A stretch of 64,000 bases of DNA from Streptomyces vinaceus (GTDB taxonomy: Bacteria; Actinomycetota; Actinomycetes; Streptomycetales; Streptomycetaceae): positions 1,736,001 through 1,800,000 of the forward strand of contig NZ_CP023692.1 in the NCBI RefSeq assembly GCF_008704935.1, written 5' to 3'. The position numbers were made by a program, and so were the translations under genes. The notes under the pieces are model-generated. The model made no database searches. It was not told the origin of the DNA and saw only the letters and a program-made list of their open reading frames with translations. This document shows, in pieces, positions 37,447 to 48,000 of the stretch. The number at the start of each line of letters is the position of its first letter. Position 1 is the stretch's first letter.

Positions 37447-39513
37447 ATGGATGACTTCCTCAGGCTCTCCGCGAGCACCGGCCGCTTCACCTACGGCGCC
37501 CCGCGCGCGTTCTCCTTCGGGGACGACGGCCGGCTGCTCTGGTTCCTCCGCTCCACCGGCCCCACCGACGCCTTCGACAGCCTGTGGGTCCTCGACACCG
37601 CCACCGGCGCCGAAACCCGGCTCGCCGACCCCCGGGCGCTCTCCCCCGAACCGGGCACCCTCCCGGTCGCCGAGCGCCGGCTGCGCGAGCGGATCCGGCT
37701 CGTGGCCGCCGGGATCGGCTCGTACGCGCTCTCCGGCGACGGCCGCAGCGCGGTGTTCCCGCTGTACGGGCGCCTGTACCGGGTGAGTTGCGAAGGCGGC
37801 GCCGGGGGGAAGGGCCGGCCCGAGGAGATCCCGGCCGCCGGACCGGCCCTCGACCCGCGCCCCAACGCCGACGGCTCCCGCACCGCGTACGTCAGCGACG
37901 ACGCCCTGTACGTCCACCCCGGCGGCCGGGTCAGCCCCGCCGACGGTGCCCGCTGGGGCCTCGCGGAGTTCGCCGCCGCCGAGGAGCTGGACCGGGACCG
38001 GGGCCACTGGTGGTCCCCCGACGGGCAGACCCTGCTGGCGGCCCGCGTGGACGAATCCGCCCTCCAGCGGCGCCACTTCGCCGACCCCGCGCACCCCGAG
38101 CTCCCGCCCGAGGACTTCGCGTACCCCGAGGCCGGCGGGCCCAACGCCGAGGTCCAGCTGTGGGTGCTCGGCCCGGACGGCGCCCGGGTCCGGCTCGACT
38201 GGGACGCGGCCGCGTACCCGTACGTCTCCGACGCGGGCTGGGAGTCGGAGACGGAGATCCTGCTGACCGTCCAGGACCGGCTCCAGCAGAACGTGCTGCT
38301 GCTCACCGCCGATCCGGCCACCGGCCGTACCCGGGAGCTGTCCCGTACCGTGCACCCGCTCTGGGTCGACCCGCTGCCGGGCACCCCGGCCCGGCTCGCC
38401 GACGGGCGGATGCTCACCGGCGCCGACACCCCGGGCGGCGCCGCGCGCGCCCTCGCCCTCGACGGGAAGCTCCTGACCGGGGAGGGGATCCAGGTCCGCC
38501 GCGTGGCCGGGGTCCACCAGGACCGGCTGCTGATCGAGGCCGGGCAGCGCGACCCCTCCGAGCAGCAGGTGCTCCTGCTCGACCCCGACACCGGTGAGCT
38601 GACCCCGGTCGCCGACGGACCCGGGGTGCACGGGGCGCAGGCCTCGGCCGGGACGCTGCTGCTGACCACCGCCGACGCCGACGGGGTGCGGCGGACCGTA
38701 CGCACCGCCGACGGGCGCGAGTTCGTACCGGCGGACCTGTCCGCCCCGCTGCCCTACCGGGTGGTCCCGGTGCTGGAGCGGGTCACCGAGCACGGCCTCC
38801 CGACCGCGCTGGTGCTCCCCCGCGGCCATGTCCCGGGCCGGCGGCTGCCCGTCCTGATGGACGGCTACGGCGGCCCCGGGTACCAGGACGTCTGCGCCGA
38901 GCCGCGCCGCTGGCAGCAGCGCCAGTGGTGGGCCGACCGCGGCTTCGCGGTGGTCACGGTCGACAACCGCGGCACCCCCTACGTCTCCCCCGCCTTCACC
39001 CACGCCATGTACCGCGGGTTCTCCGAAGTCACCCTGGACGACCAGGTCGCCGCCCTGCACGCCCTGGCCCTGCGCCACCCGGACCTGGACCTCGGCCGGG
39101 TCGGGGTGCGCGGCTGGTCGTACGGCGGCTACCTCTCCGCGATGGCGGTGCTGCGCCGCCCCGACGTGTTCCACGCGGCGGCCGCCGGGGCCGCGCCGAC
39201 CGACTTCCGGCAGTACGACACGGCGTACACCGAGCGGTACCTGGGACTCCCCCAGGACCACCCGGACGTCTACGAGCGGGACTCCCTCCTGCCCGACGCC
39301 CCGAACCTGGCCCGGCCGCTGCTGCTGATCACGGGCCTGGCCGACGACAACGTGCACCCCTCGCACACCCTGCGCCTGTCCCGGGCCCTGACCGACACGG
39401 GCCGCCCGCACCAGCTCCTGGCCCTCCCCGGGGTCACGCACATGACCCCGAACGGCACCCGGGAGAAGATCACGGCGCTGGAACTGGAGTTCTTCCGCCG
39501 GGAACTCGCCTGA
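37447..39513 (+). CDS. S9-family prolyl oligopeptidase / dipeptidyl-peptidase IV-like
   Basis: 688 residues: N-terminal DPP-IV beta-propeller, then an alpha/beta hydrolase domain. The catalytic triad is visible: Ser558 in RGWSYGG, Asp633 or 634 in GLADDNVHP, and His665 in GVTHMTP. The acidic EELDRDRGHWWSPDG region is consistent with N-terminus recognition by dipeptidyl peptidases. No signal peptide, so cytoplasmic. It should remove X-Pro dipeptides from imported peptides, which fits collagen breakdown. The ATG has no Shine-Dalgarno, suggesting a leaderless message. A bidirectional terminator separates it from the peptide importer. Confidence 0.87.
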   Translation: MDDFLRLSASTGRFTYGAPRAFSFGDDGRLLWFLRSTGPTDAFDSLWVLDTATGAETRLADPRALSPEPGTLPVAERRLRERIRLVAAGIGSYALSGDGRSAVFPLYGRLYRVSCEGGAGGKGRPEEIPAAGPALDPRPNADGSRTAYVSDDALYVHPGGRVSPADGARWGLAEFAAAEELDRDRGHWWSPDGQTLLAARVDESALQRRHFADPAHPELPPEDFAYPEAGGPNAEVQLWVLGPDGARVRLDWDAAAYPYVSDAGWESETEILLTVQDRLQQNVLLLTADPATGRTRELSRTVHPLWVDPLPGTPARLADGRMLTGADTPGGAARALALDGKLLTGEGIQVRRVAGVHQDRLLIEAGQRDPSEQQVLLLDPDTGELTPVADGPGVHGAQASAGTLLLTTADADGVRRTVRTADGREFVPADLSAPLPYRVVPVLERVTEHGLPTALVLPRGHVPGRRLPVLMDGYGGPGYQDVCAEPRRWQQRQWWADRGFAVVTVDNRGTPYVSPAFTHAMYRGFSEVTLDDQVAALHALALRHPDLDLGRVGVRGWSYGGYLSAMAVLRRPDVFHAAAAGAAPTDFRQYDTAYTERYLGLPQDHPDVYERDSLLPDAPNLARPLLLITGLADDNVHPSHTLRLSRALTDTGRPHQLLALPGVTHMTPNGTREKITALELEFFRRELA

Positions 39514-39533
39514 GGGCCGCCCCGCAACGGCGG

Positions 39534-39570
39534 GAGGACCCCGGGCCGATCGTGTCGGCCCGGGGTCCTC
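39534..39570. terminator. Bidirectional terminator between S9 peptidase and peptide importer
   Basis: Perfect 16-bp arms (39534-39549, 39555-39570), loop TCGTG, followed on the plus strand by CTTCTTCCCC. Confidence 0.85.
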
Positions 39571-39590
39571 CTTCTTCCCCTGGATCCCCG

Positions 39591-40624
39591 TCAGTCACCG
39601 GGGAAGTGGCAGGCCACCTCGCGGGAGGCGGCGATCCGCAGCAGGGGGCGCTCGGTGCGGCAGACCTCCTGCGCCTTCGGGCAGCGCGGATGGAACGTGC
39701 AGCCCGGGGGCGGGGCGGCCGGGCTCGGCGGATCGCCCAGCAGCACGATCCGCTCGCGGCGCCGCTCGGCCGCCGGGTCCGGCAGCGGTACGGCGGACAG
39801 CAGGGCGCGGGTGTACGGGTGCTGGGGGCTCTCGTACAGGGCCCGCTTCTCGCCGATCTCGACGATCCGGCCGAGGTACATGACGGCGACCCGGTCGCTG
39901 ACCCGTTTGACCACCGACAGGTCGTGCGCGATGAACACGTACGCCAGGTCCAGTTCGCGGCGCAGTCGCTCCATCAGGTTGACGATCTGCGCCTGAACGG
40001 ACACGTCGAGGGCGGAGACCGGCTCGTCGGCGACGACCAGGCGGGGGCTGGTGGACAGCGAGCGGGCGATCCCGATGCGCTGCGCCTGGCCGCCGGAGAA
40101 CTCGTGCGGATAGCGGTCGATGTGCTCCGGGATCAGCCCGACCAGCTCCATGAGCTCGGCCGCCCGGCGCCGGGCGTCGGAGGCCGACCAGCCCTGCACC
40201 AGCAGCGGGTCGGAGATGATCCGGGCCACGCTCTGGCGGGGGTTGAGGGAGGAGTGCGGGTCCTGGAAGACCATCTGGAGGTGGCGCCGGTGCGGGCGCA
40301 TCGCCCGCTGCGAGAGCCTCGTGATGTCCCGCCCGTCGAAGGTGACGGCGCCGGACGTGGGCTCCAGCAGCCGGACCAGCATCCGGCCGGTGGTGGACTT
40401 CCCGCAGCCCGACTCCCCGACCAGACCGAGGGTTTCGCCCGGCGCGAGGTCGAAGGAGACCCCGTCGACGGCGCGCACGGGCGCCCCCCGGCGGCCGGAC
40501 GCGGAGCGTCTGCCGGGGAAGGTCATGGTCAGGTCGCGTACGGAGAGCAGCGGCCCGGGCGGGGCCGGTTCCCTCCCGGTCCCCTCCGCGCGTGCGGTGG
40601 TGTCCGGGGGGCGGGCCTCTACGG

Positions 40625-40628
<4 letters not shown>
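39591..40628 (-). CDS. Oligopeptide ABC transporter ATP-binding protein (DppF/OppF type)
   Basis: 345 residues: Walker A GESGCGKST, signature FSGGQAQR, Walker B LVVADEPVSALD, then the Opp/Dpp C-terminal extension with CTFHPRCPKAQEVC, which holds the Cys residues of a probable [4Fe-4S] site. ATG overlaps the preceding gene's stop (ATGA). It is the last gene of the five-gene importer. The N-terminal 20 residues are Pro/Arg-rich and variable. Confidence 0.88.
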
Positions 40629-41685
<1,057 letters not shown>

Positions 41686-41686
<1 letters not shown>

Positions 41687-42672
41687 CAGTACCTCACCCT
41701 CGGGTCGATGACGGCGTACAGGAGGTCGACGACGAGGTTGGCGACGACGATGAAGAAGGCGGCGAGCAGGGTGACCCCGAGGACCACCGGCTGGTCCGAG
41801 CTGACCAGGGCCCCGTAGAACAGCCGCCCGATGCCCGGGAGTCCGAAGATGGACTCGGTGATGACGGCTCCGGCGAGCAGCCCGCCGAGGTCCATGCCGA
41901 AGATGGTGAGGATCGGGGTCATCCCGGAGCGCAGGCCGTGCTTGACGACGACGGTGCGCTCGGGCATCCCCTTGGCGCGGGCGGTACGGATGTACGGCTC
42001 GGCCATCGCCTCGATCATCGAGCCGCGGCTCTGGCGGGCGTACATGGCGGCGTAGAGCAGGGCGAGCGCGGTCCAGGGCAGCAGCAGGTTGGTCGCCCAG
42101 GCGAACGGGTTGTCGGTGAAGGCCTGGTAGGTGGGGTAGGGCAGCAGCCCGGCGACCCGGATGACCCCGTAGATGAGCATCACGGAGGTGAAGTAGACGG
42201 GCAGCGAGGCGGCGGCGACCGCGCCGACCATCAGGGCCTTGTCGGTGGCGGTGTCCTTGCGCAGGGCGGCGGTGACCCCGGCGCCGAGGCCGAGCAGCAG
42301 CCACAGCGCGGCGGCGCCGACGGCGAGGGAGGCGGAGACCGGGAGGCGGTCCATCAGCAGGTCCCACACGGGCAGGGAGTTCTCGTACGAGTAGCCGAGG
42401 CACGGGAAGTCGCACTGGACGGCGTACTGGCCGGTGCCGAGGGTGCGGCCGGTGAAGATGCCGGTGAGGAAGTCGGCGAACTGCCGCCATATCGGCTGGT
42501 CCAGGCCCAGGTACTCCCGTACGTCGGCCAGCCGTTCGGCGCTGCAGGTCTTGCCGCAGGCGGCCGCGGCCGGGTCGGTGGGCAGGACGTAGAAGATGAG
42601 GAAGGTGACGGCGGCGATGGCGAGCAGGACGCCCGCGAGGGCGAGCAGCCGGCGCGCGAGGTAGAGGATCAA
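41686..42672 (-). CDS. Oligopeptide ABC transporter permease (DppB/OppB type)
   Basis: 328 residues, six transmembrane helices, with the family opening YLARRLLALAGVLLAIAAVTFLIFYVLP and the EAA-type loop YIRTARAKGMPERTVVVKHGLRS. The large loop after TM1 has four Cys (CGKTCS, CDFPC), unusual for DppB and possibly disulphide-linked outside the membrane. It overlaps its neighbours at both ends, confirming one operon. Confidence 0.88.
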
Positions 42673-43688
42673 CTGCGGCCGCCCCTCGGGTCGAGGATGT
42701 CGCGCAGGGCGTCGCCGAGCAGGGTGAAGGCGAGTACCGCGAGGAAGAGGAAGGTGCTCGGGATGACGAAGTACATGGGGTCGGTCTCGTAGAAGGCGAC
42801 GGACTCGGCGATCATCTGGCCCCAGGAGGGGGTCGGCGGGCGGACGCCCACGCCGAGGTAGCTGAGCGCGGCCTCGGTGCTGATCATGCCGGGGATGAGC
42901 AGGGTGGTGTAGGCGATGACCGGGCCGGAGACTCCGGGGAGGATGTCGCGGGTCAGGATCCGCCAGGAGCCGGCCCCGCCGACGCGGGCGGCGTCCACGT
43001 ATTCGCGGTGTTTGAGGGAGAGGGTCTGGCCGCGGACGACGCGGGCGACGCCGGGCCAGCCGAAGACGCCGATGACGGCGGTCATGAGCACGATCCGGTT
43101 GACGTCCTTGGCCACCGACAGCATCGCGATCATGAAGATGAGCGAGGGGAAGGACATGGTCAGGTCCATCAGGCGGGACAGGAGCGTGTCGGTGCGGCCG
43201 CCGAAGTAGCCGGCGGCGATCCCTGCCGCGGTGCCCGCGACGACAACGATGGCGGTCGCGGCGAAGGCGATGAGGAGGGAGACCTGGGCTCCGTGGACGA
43301 CGCGGGCGAACAGGTCCCGGCCGGTGACGGGTTCGACGCCGAGCCAGTGCTCGGGGCTGATCCCGCCGAGGGGGCCGAGGGGCTGGCCGCCGAGGTAGGG
43401 GTCGACGGCGGCCTTGTCGAACTCCTCGGGTGACCAGCCGCCGAGGGCGCCCAGCCAGGGCGCGGTGGCGGCCATCAGGACGAAGAGGAGGACGACGCAG
43501 AGGCTGACGCGGACGGCGGGGCGGCGGCGCAGCTCGCGCCGGGCGAGCTGCCAGGGGCTGCTGCCGGTGGCTGCCGCCGCGGGGCCGGCTGTCGCCCGGG
43601 GCCCGGCTGACGCCACGGGCCCTCCGTCGGCTCCGGGCCCGGCTTCGGCTCCGGGCCCGGCTTCGGCTCCGGGTGCGGTGGTGGTCAT
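42669..43688 (-). CDS. Oligopeptide ABC transporter permease (DppC/OppC type)
   Basis: 339 residues. A 45-residue low-complexity N-terminus (Gly/Ala/Pro/Glu, encoded by an 18-bp repeat) precedes the OppC_N motif SPWQLARRELRRRPAVRVSL and five or six helices with the EAA loop YVDAARVGGAGSWRILTRDILP. The ATG at 43688 opens the frame 20 nt after the binding-protein gene. It forms the channel with the DppB-type permease. Confidence 0.87.
   Translation of the reverse strand: MTTTAPGAEAGPGAEAGPGADGGPVASAGPRATAGPAAAATGSSPWQLARRELRRRPAVRVSLCVVLLFVLMAATAPWLGALGGWSPEEFDKAAVDPYLGGQPLGPLGGISPEHWLGVEPVTGRDLFARVVHGAQVSLLIAFAATAIVVVAGTAAGIAAGYFGGRTDTLLSRLMDLTMSFPSLIFMIAMLSVAKDVNRIVLMTAVIGVFGWPGVARVVRGQTLSLKHREYVDAARVGGAGSWRILTRDILPGVSGPVIAYTTLLIPGMISTEAALSYLGVGVRPPTPSWGQMIAESVAFYETDPMYFVIPSTFLFLAVLAFTLLGDALRDILDPRGGRS
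43627..43678 (-). repeat. 18-bp tandem repeat in the DppC-type gene
   Basis: Almost three copies of an 18-bp unit encode alternating GAEAGP hexapeptides in the cytoplasmic N-terminus. Confidence 0.8.
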
Positions 43689-43708
43689 GGTGTCGGGGTC
43701 CGTGTCCC

Positions 43709-45451
43709 TCAGCCCTGGCTCTTCGAGGGGTCCTTGAGGCCGACGGTGGCGTAGTCGATGGTGCCGGTCCACACGGGGTGGCCGTAGGCGCCGGCGATGT
43801 TGGGGCCGACGAGCAGCGGCTTGCGCTCCAGCAGGACCGGGACGGCCGGGGACTTCTTCATGATCTCGGCGTCGAGGTCGATCCAGGCCTGGTTGGCCTG
43901 CTTGGCGTCGGCCATGGCGTTGATCTCGTCGATCCGCTTCATGGTGGCCTCGTCGCGGAACTGGCTGTTGTTGCCCTGGTTGCCCTTCTCCTTGATGGTG
44001 CGTCCGTCGAAGACGAAGGGGATCCAGGTGGAGCCGGAGGGGTAGTCGGGGCACCAGCCGGACAGCGTCATGTCGGGGGTGGTGGAGAGGTCGCCGATGA
44101 CGTCGTAGTACGCGCCCGGGTCGATGGTGTCGACGACGACTTCGATGCCGACGCGGGACAGGCCCTGCTGGATGGCCTCGGCCTTGCCCTTGTCGCCGGT
44201 GGAGACCGCGAGGGAGACCTTCAGCGACTCCTTGCCGGCGGCCTTGAGGAGTTCCTTGGCCTTGGCCGGGTCTCCCGCCGGGGCGATCTTGAGGGTGTCG
44301 GCCTGCTTGCCGCCGGAGAGCGCCGGGGGAAGGTAGGCGGTGGCGACCTCGTTGAGCGCCGGGCCGCCGCCCGCGGTGATCACCGCCTCCTTGTCCACGG
44401 CGTACTGCATGGCTTCGCGGACCTTGGGATCGTTGAACGGCGCCCGGGAGTTGTTGAGGGAGAGCATCTCGGTACAGCCCTGGGACTCGGCCAGCAGGCG
44501 CGCCTTGACCTCCGGCTTCGGCAGCACCTTGGGGGCGCTCTCGGGGCGCATGTCCATGTACTGGACGGCGGAGGCGTCGGCGCCCTCGCCCGCGATGATC
44601 CGGTCGTCGATCTGGCCGCCCTTGAGGCCCATGACCACGACGTACTTGTCCGGGTAGGCCTTTCTGACGGTGTCGGTCTTCGGGTCCCAGTGCTCGTTGC
44701 GGACGAGGACGAGCTTCTTGTCGCGGTCGTACGACTCGATCTTGTACGGGCCGGAGGAGAACGGCCGGGTGTCGTACTGGGTGCCCTTCTCCTGGGACTG
44801 CGGGACCGGGGCGAAGGTCGGGAGGGTGGCGGTGGCGGAGAACTCGGCCACCGGGCGCTTCAGTTCGAAGACGATGGTGCGGTCGTCGGGGGTCTTGACG
44901 GAGTCGAGGTGCTGCCCTTGGAGCGGACCCTTGTAGCCCTCGCCGCCGGCCAGGTACTGGGCGGCGTAGTCGGGGCCGCCCGTCAGGTCGGGGGCGAAGG
45001 AGCGCTCGACGTTGTACTTGACGTCCTGCGCCTTGATGGGCGTGCCGTCCTCGTACTTCACGCCCTCCTTGAGGGTGAACGTCCAGGTCTTGCCGCCGTT
45101 GGAGGGGGTGCCGAGGTCGGTGGCGAGGTCGGGGACGAGCTCGCTGCCGCCCTTGCCGGGCTCGGCCTTGAAGGTGACGAGGGTGCGGTAGAGGAGGCGG
45201 GTGCCGAAGTCCATGGCCGGCATCACCCAGTTGCGGGCCGGGTCGAGGTGGGAGAAGTCCTGGTTGGACAGGACGGCCAGGGTCCCGCCCTTGACCGGGG
45301 TGCCGCCGAGGACCTTGCCGTCGTTGGCGGCGGCGGGGTTGCTCGCACCGGCGGCCGCGGAGCCCTTCTTGGGGTCGGAGCAGCCCGAGGCACCGAGTGC
45401 GAGTGCCGCCACGAGAGTGGTGGCGAGGGCGAGTTGGGTGCGCTTGGTCAT
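43709..45451 (-). CDS. Peptide ABC transporter substrate-binding lipoprotein (family 5)
   Basis: 580 residues. Lipoprotein signal (MTKRTQLALATTLVAALALG, lipobox ASGC), then an SBP_bac_5 domain: GGTLAVLSNQDFSHLDPARNWV, WTFTLKEGVKYEDGTPIKAQDVKYNVERSF, and FNDPKVREAMQYAVDKEAV. Family 5 proteins bind oligopeptides. GGAG lies 7 nt before the ATG. It is the first gene of the importer and has a strong promoter carrying the GntR-type operator. Together with the collagenase and the prolyl peptidases it probably imports collagen-derived peptides; the ligand is inferred. Confidence 0.88.
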   Translation of the reverse strand: MTKRTQLALATTLVAALALGASGCSDPKKGSAAAGASNPAAANDGKVLGGTPVKGGTLAVLSNQDFSHLDPARNWVMPAMDFGTRLLYRTLVTFKAEPGKGGSELVPDLATDLGTPSNGGKTWTFTLKEGVKYEDGTPIKAQDVKYNVERSFAPDLTGGPDYAAQYLAGGEGYKGPLQGQHLDSVKTPDDRTIVFELKRPVAEFSATATLPTFAPVPQSQEKGTQYDTRPFSSGPYKIESYDRDKKLVLVRNEHWDPKTDTVRKAYPDKYVVVMGLKGGQIDDRIIAGEGADASAVQYMDMRPESAPKVLPKPEVKARLLAESQGCTEMLSLNNSRAPFNDPKVREAMQYAVDKEAVITAGGGPALNEVATAYLPPALSGGKQADTLKIAPAGDPAKAKELLKAAGKESLKVSLAVSTGDKGKAEAIQQGLSRVGIEVVVDTIDPGAYYDVIGDLSTTPDMTLSGWCPDYPSGSTWIPFVFDGRTIKEKGNQGNNSQFRDEATMKRIDEINAMADAKQANQAWIDLDAEIMKKSPAVPVLLERKPLLVGPNIAGAYGHPVWTGTIDYATVGLKDPSKSQG

Positions 45452-45492
45452 GGTCACTCCAGTGAAGGGCCGCGCTCTATGATGTGACCGGT

Positions 45493-45521
45493 AACATAGT
45501 AATGTGAAATTGTACTGACAA
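45493..45521 (-). promoter_or_regulatory. Peptide-importer promoter with operator in the spacer
   Basis: On the minus strand TTGTCA (45521-45516), 17 nt, TATGTT (45498-45493). The spacer is exactly GTACAATTTCACATTAC, with core AATTTCACATT at 45501-45511 (10 of 11 to the dyad). A weaker half-site, GATGTGACC, lies at 45481-45489 just downstream. Confidence 0.7.
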
Positions 45522-45597
45522 GAGGTAGGCACCTCCGTTATCCAGCCGTGTCCAAATCCGGTTCCCTGCAACGGTGTTGGGGCCGCGCAGGGGAGGG

Positions 45598-46058
45598 TCA
45601 GCGCGTGGCGAGCAGCTCCCTGGCCGCCCGTACGCCGGGGCCACTGTCCTCGACCACCACGCACGCCACCGGGTCGACGCCCATCCGGCGGGCGGCACGG
45701 AGGATCTTCTCGTGCGAGCCGCTGGAAGCGACGCAGGTCGCCAGGGCGAGGGCGGCGATCCCCTCCAGCGCCTCGGGCAGTCCCGCCACGGGCTCCAGTG
45801 CGAGGTCGACGGCGTCGCGGTGCCGCTGGATGAGCAGCTTCCACCACAGGCGGGCGCTCTGCACGCCGAGCCGCTCCGCGATCTGCCCGACGATCGACTC
45901 CTCGGAACGCCCGATGAAGCGCTCGACGACCTCGTCCTCGGTCAGCGGCCAGCCCAGCTCGGCCCCGAGCTCGACCTGGAGGCGGACGGCGAGGCGCTCG
46001 GTGTCCCGACGAGGACGCCGTCGCAGTCGAATATCACGAGCTCTACCGGCTTGATCAT
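45598..46058 (-). pseudogene. HAD-superfamily phosphatase, frameshifted
   Basis: The ATG at 46058 reads MIKPVELVIFDCDGVLVGT, a perfect HAD motif I, and then leaves frame. The rest of a phosphoglycolate-phosphatase-like protein (ERLAVRLQVELGAELGWPLTEDEVVERFIGRSEESI..., motif II in CVASSGSHEKI, VVVEDSGPGV) continues in another frame. Two extra bases at about 46004-46008 explain it: the expected GTC-GAC-ACC-GAG is GTC-GGGACACCGAG. The C-terminus also stops about 30 residues early, soon after VVVEDSGPGVRAA. Either the gene is decaying or there is a base-call error; the early stop favours decay. It lies between the importer and SMP-30 genes and is preceded by no clear ribosome-binding site. Confidence 0.7.
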
Positions 46059-46213
46059 TCCCACAGGGTAGGCGCTGGGGCGGCCGGGGGCGCCGGTATG
46101 TGATCCACACCTCTTCGTTCGGCAAATCCTGGTGCAGGCCGTAGTTCATCTTGCAATCTTTCATACAGGCCAGATGAAATTCGGGCGGCCACCCGTCAGG
46201 AAGGGAAGGTCCC

Positions 46214-47161
46214 ATGACCAGCCAGCGCCCCGGGCTGTACGAGGTGCTCGACGACCGGTTCCGTACCGGGCGGTGCATGAACGGCGATGACGCGCTTGAG
46301 GTCCTCCACACCGGCTGCCGCTGGGCCGAGGGGCCGGTCTACCTGCCCGCCTGGCGGCAAGTGGTCTGGAGCGACATCCCCAACGACCGGATGCTGCGCT
46401 GGGACGAGGAGACCGGCGCCGTCGGCGTCTTCCGCCGCGACGCCGGGAACGCCAACGGCAACACCATCGACGGCCAGGGCCGACTGATCACCTGCGAGCA
46501 GGGCAACCGCCGCGTCACCCGCACCGAACACGACGGCACCGTCACGGTGCTGGCGGACCGCTGGAACGGCCGACGCCTCAACAGCCCGAACGACGCGGCC
46601 GTGAAGTCGGACGGTTCGGTCTGGTTCTCCGACCCGGACTTCGGCATCACCAGCGACTACGAGGGCCACCGCGCGCAGAGCGAGATCGGCGCCGGCAACG
46701 TGTACCGCGTCGATCCGGACACCGGGGCGGTGCGGTTGGTCGCGGACGGGTTCGGCGCGCCGAACGGGCTGGTCTTCTCCCTCGACGAGCGGCGGTTGTT
46801 CGTGTCCGACACCCGGGCGGGCGTCATCCGGGTCTTCGACGTGCGCGACGACGGCACGCTGTCCGAGGGCGAGGTCTTCGCCGAAGCGGCGCCGGGCAAG
46901 GCCCGCTTCGACAACCTCCGCTTCGACGAGGGCGGCCGGCTCTGGGCCGCCGCGATGGACGACGGGGTGCACTGCTACGACCCCGACGGCAGCCTGATCG
47001 GACGGCTCCACGTCCCCGAGGCCGTCTCCAACATCGCCTTCGGCGGCGCCAAGCGCAACCGCCTCTTCATCACCGCGCAGACCAGCCTCTACTCGGTGGT
47101 CATGGGTGTCACCGGCACGCACCCGACCGGCCCGGGCCGCAGGCGCTGGCTCGACGGCTGA
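46214..47161 (+). CDS. SMP-30/gluconolactonase-family protein
   Basis: 315 residues, six-bladed propeller with the SMP-30 metal-site marks: the Glu in CRWAEGPVYLP, Asn in RLNSPNDAAVKSDGSVWFSDPDFG, and Asp in VFSLDERRLFVSDT. The family hydrolyses lactones using Ca2+ or Zn2+. No signal peptide. GGAAGG lies ahead of the ATG. It is oriented opposite to the surrounding catabolic genes and faces the GntR gene end. A lactone step is not part of the known 4-hydroxyproline route, so its role in this island is open. Confidence 0.85.
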   Translation: MTSQRPGLYEVLDDRFRTGRCMNGDDALEVLHTGCRWAEGPVYLPAWRQVVWSDIPNDRMLRWDEETGAVGVFRRDAGNANGNTIDGQGRLITCEQGNRRVTRTEHDGTVTVLADRWNGRRLNSPNDAAVKSDGSVWFSDPDFGITSDYEGHRAQSEIGAGNVYRVDPDTGAVRLVADGFGAPNGLVFSLDERRLFVSDTRAGVIRVFDVRDDGTLSEGEVFAEAAPGKARFDNLRFDEGGRLWAAAMDDGVHCYDPDGSLIGRLHVPEAVSNIAFGGAKRNRLFITAQTSLYSVVMGVTGTHPTGPGRRRWLDG

Positions 47162-47178
47162 GCCCCCGGGGGGGGCGG

Positions 47179-47210
47179 GGCGGGGCGGCGGACCGCCGTG
47201 GCGCCCCGCC
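47179..47210. terminator. Possible bidirectional terminator between SMP-30 and GntR genes
   Basis: GGCGGGGCG (47179-47187) pairs with CGCCCCGCC (47202-47210). It lies between convergent genes; several alternative G-rich pairings exist. Confidence 0.4.
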
Positions 47211-47225
47211 GCTCCGACAGCTCCT

Positions 47226-47936
47226 CTAGACGCCCGAGCCGAGGCCGCCCGGGGTGCGGCCCACCGGTTCGTCCCGGCCCTGGGCCCAGAGGGAGCGGAC
47301 GTGGCCGAGGTGGCGGACCATGCAGGCCTCCGCCGCCTCCGCGTCGCCGGCGATCATCAGGTCGAGCAGCTCGATGTGCTCCTCGGCGGAGGAGACCAGC
47401 TTTCCGGCCTCGTCCAGGCCCGTCAGTCCGTACAGCCGCGAGCGCTTGCGCAGGTCGCCGACCGTCTCGACCAGGCGGTCGTTGCCCGCCAGGGCCAGCA
47501 GGGAGAGGTGGAAGCGGCGGTCCGCCTCCAGGTAGCCGATGAGGTTGTGCTCGCGGGCGCTGGTGACGATCTCCTCGGCGATGGGCCGCAGCTCCTCCAG
47601 CTGCTCCGTCGTGGCGATCTTCGTGATCCGGCCGATGGTCGGGACCTCGATCATCGTGCGCAGCTCGGTGTACTGGTCCAGGTCCCGCTCACTGACCTCG
47701 GTGATCCGGAAACCCTTGTTGCGCACGGGTTCCACCAGGCCCTCGCGGGCCAGGTCGAGCATCGCCTCGCGGACCGGCGTGGCGGAGACCCCCAGCTCGG
47801 CGGCGAGGCCGGGCGCCGAGTAGACGCTGCCGGGGCGCAGTTCACCCGCTATCAGGGCTGCTCGAAGGGCGTGGCCGACCTGGTCGCGGAGCCGTTCCTG
47901 GGCCTTGATGAGGCTGTGCTGCTTCAGGTCACCCAT
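47226..47936 (-). CDS. GntR-family (FCD domain) regulator, predicted controller of the hydroxyproline island
   Basis: 236 residues: N-terminal winged HTH (residues about 12-75, GSVYSAPGLAAELGVSATPVREAMLDLAREGLVEPVRNKGFRI), then an FCD effector domain with metal-site-like DRRFHLSLL and HLGHV. The ATG at 47936 has GGAGG about 9 nt upstream. It follows the pyrroline-carboxylate reductase-like gene by 56 nt. Its own promoter region has a near-perfect copy of the AATGTCACATT dyad, so autoregulation is expected. The likely effector is hydroxyproline or a derivative; this is inferred from context. Confidence 0.87.
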   Translation of the reverse strand: MGDLKQHSLIKAQERLRDQVGHALRAALIAGELRPGSVYSAPGLAAELGVSATPVREAMLDLAREGLVEPVRNKGFRITEVSERDLDQYTELRTMIEVPTIGRITKIATTEQLEELRPIAEEIVTSAREHNLIGYLEADRRFHLSLLALAGNDRLVETVGDLRKRSRLYGLTGLDEAGKLVSSAEEHIELLDLMIAGDAEAAEACMVRHLGHVRSLWAQGRDEPVGRTPGGLGSGV

Positions 47937-47984
47937 TGCTTTTCCTCCGAGCCGGCTTTGCACCACCGAGTGCAGAGGAACAGC

Positions 47985-48000
47985 GTACAATGTCACGTTG
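47985..48000 (-). promoter_or_regulatory. Operator upstream of the GntR gene
   Basis: GTACAATGTCACGTTG; core AATGTCACGTT (47989-47999) matches the dyad at 10 of 11 positions and lies 50 nt before the GntR start, overlapping the end of the preceding gene. Confidence 0.6.

Noticed and set aside
46150..46200. Possible seventh GntR-type site (GCAATCTTTCAT) upstream of the SMP-30 gene
   Set aside because: It needs a one-base insertion to align with the dyad, so it is too weak to claim.
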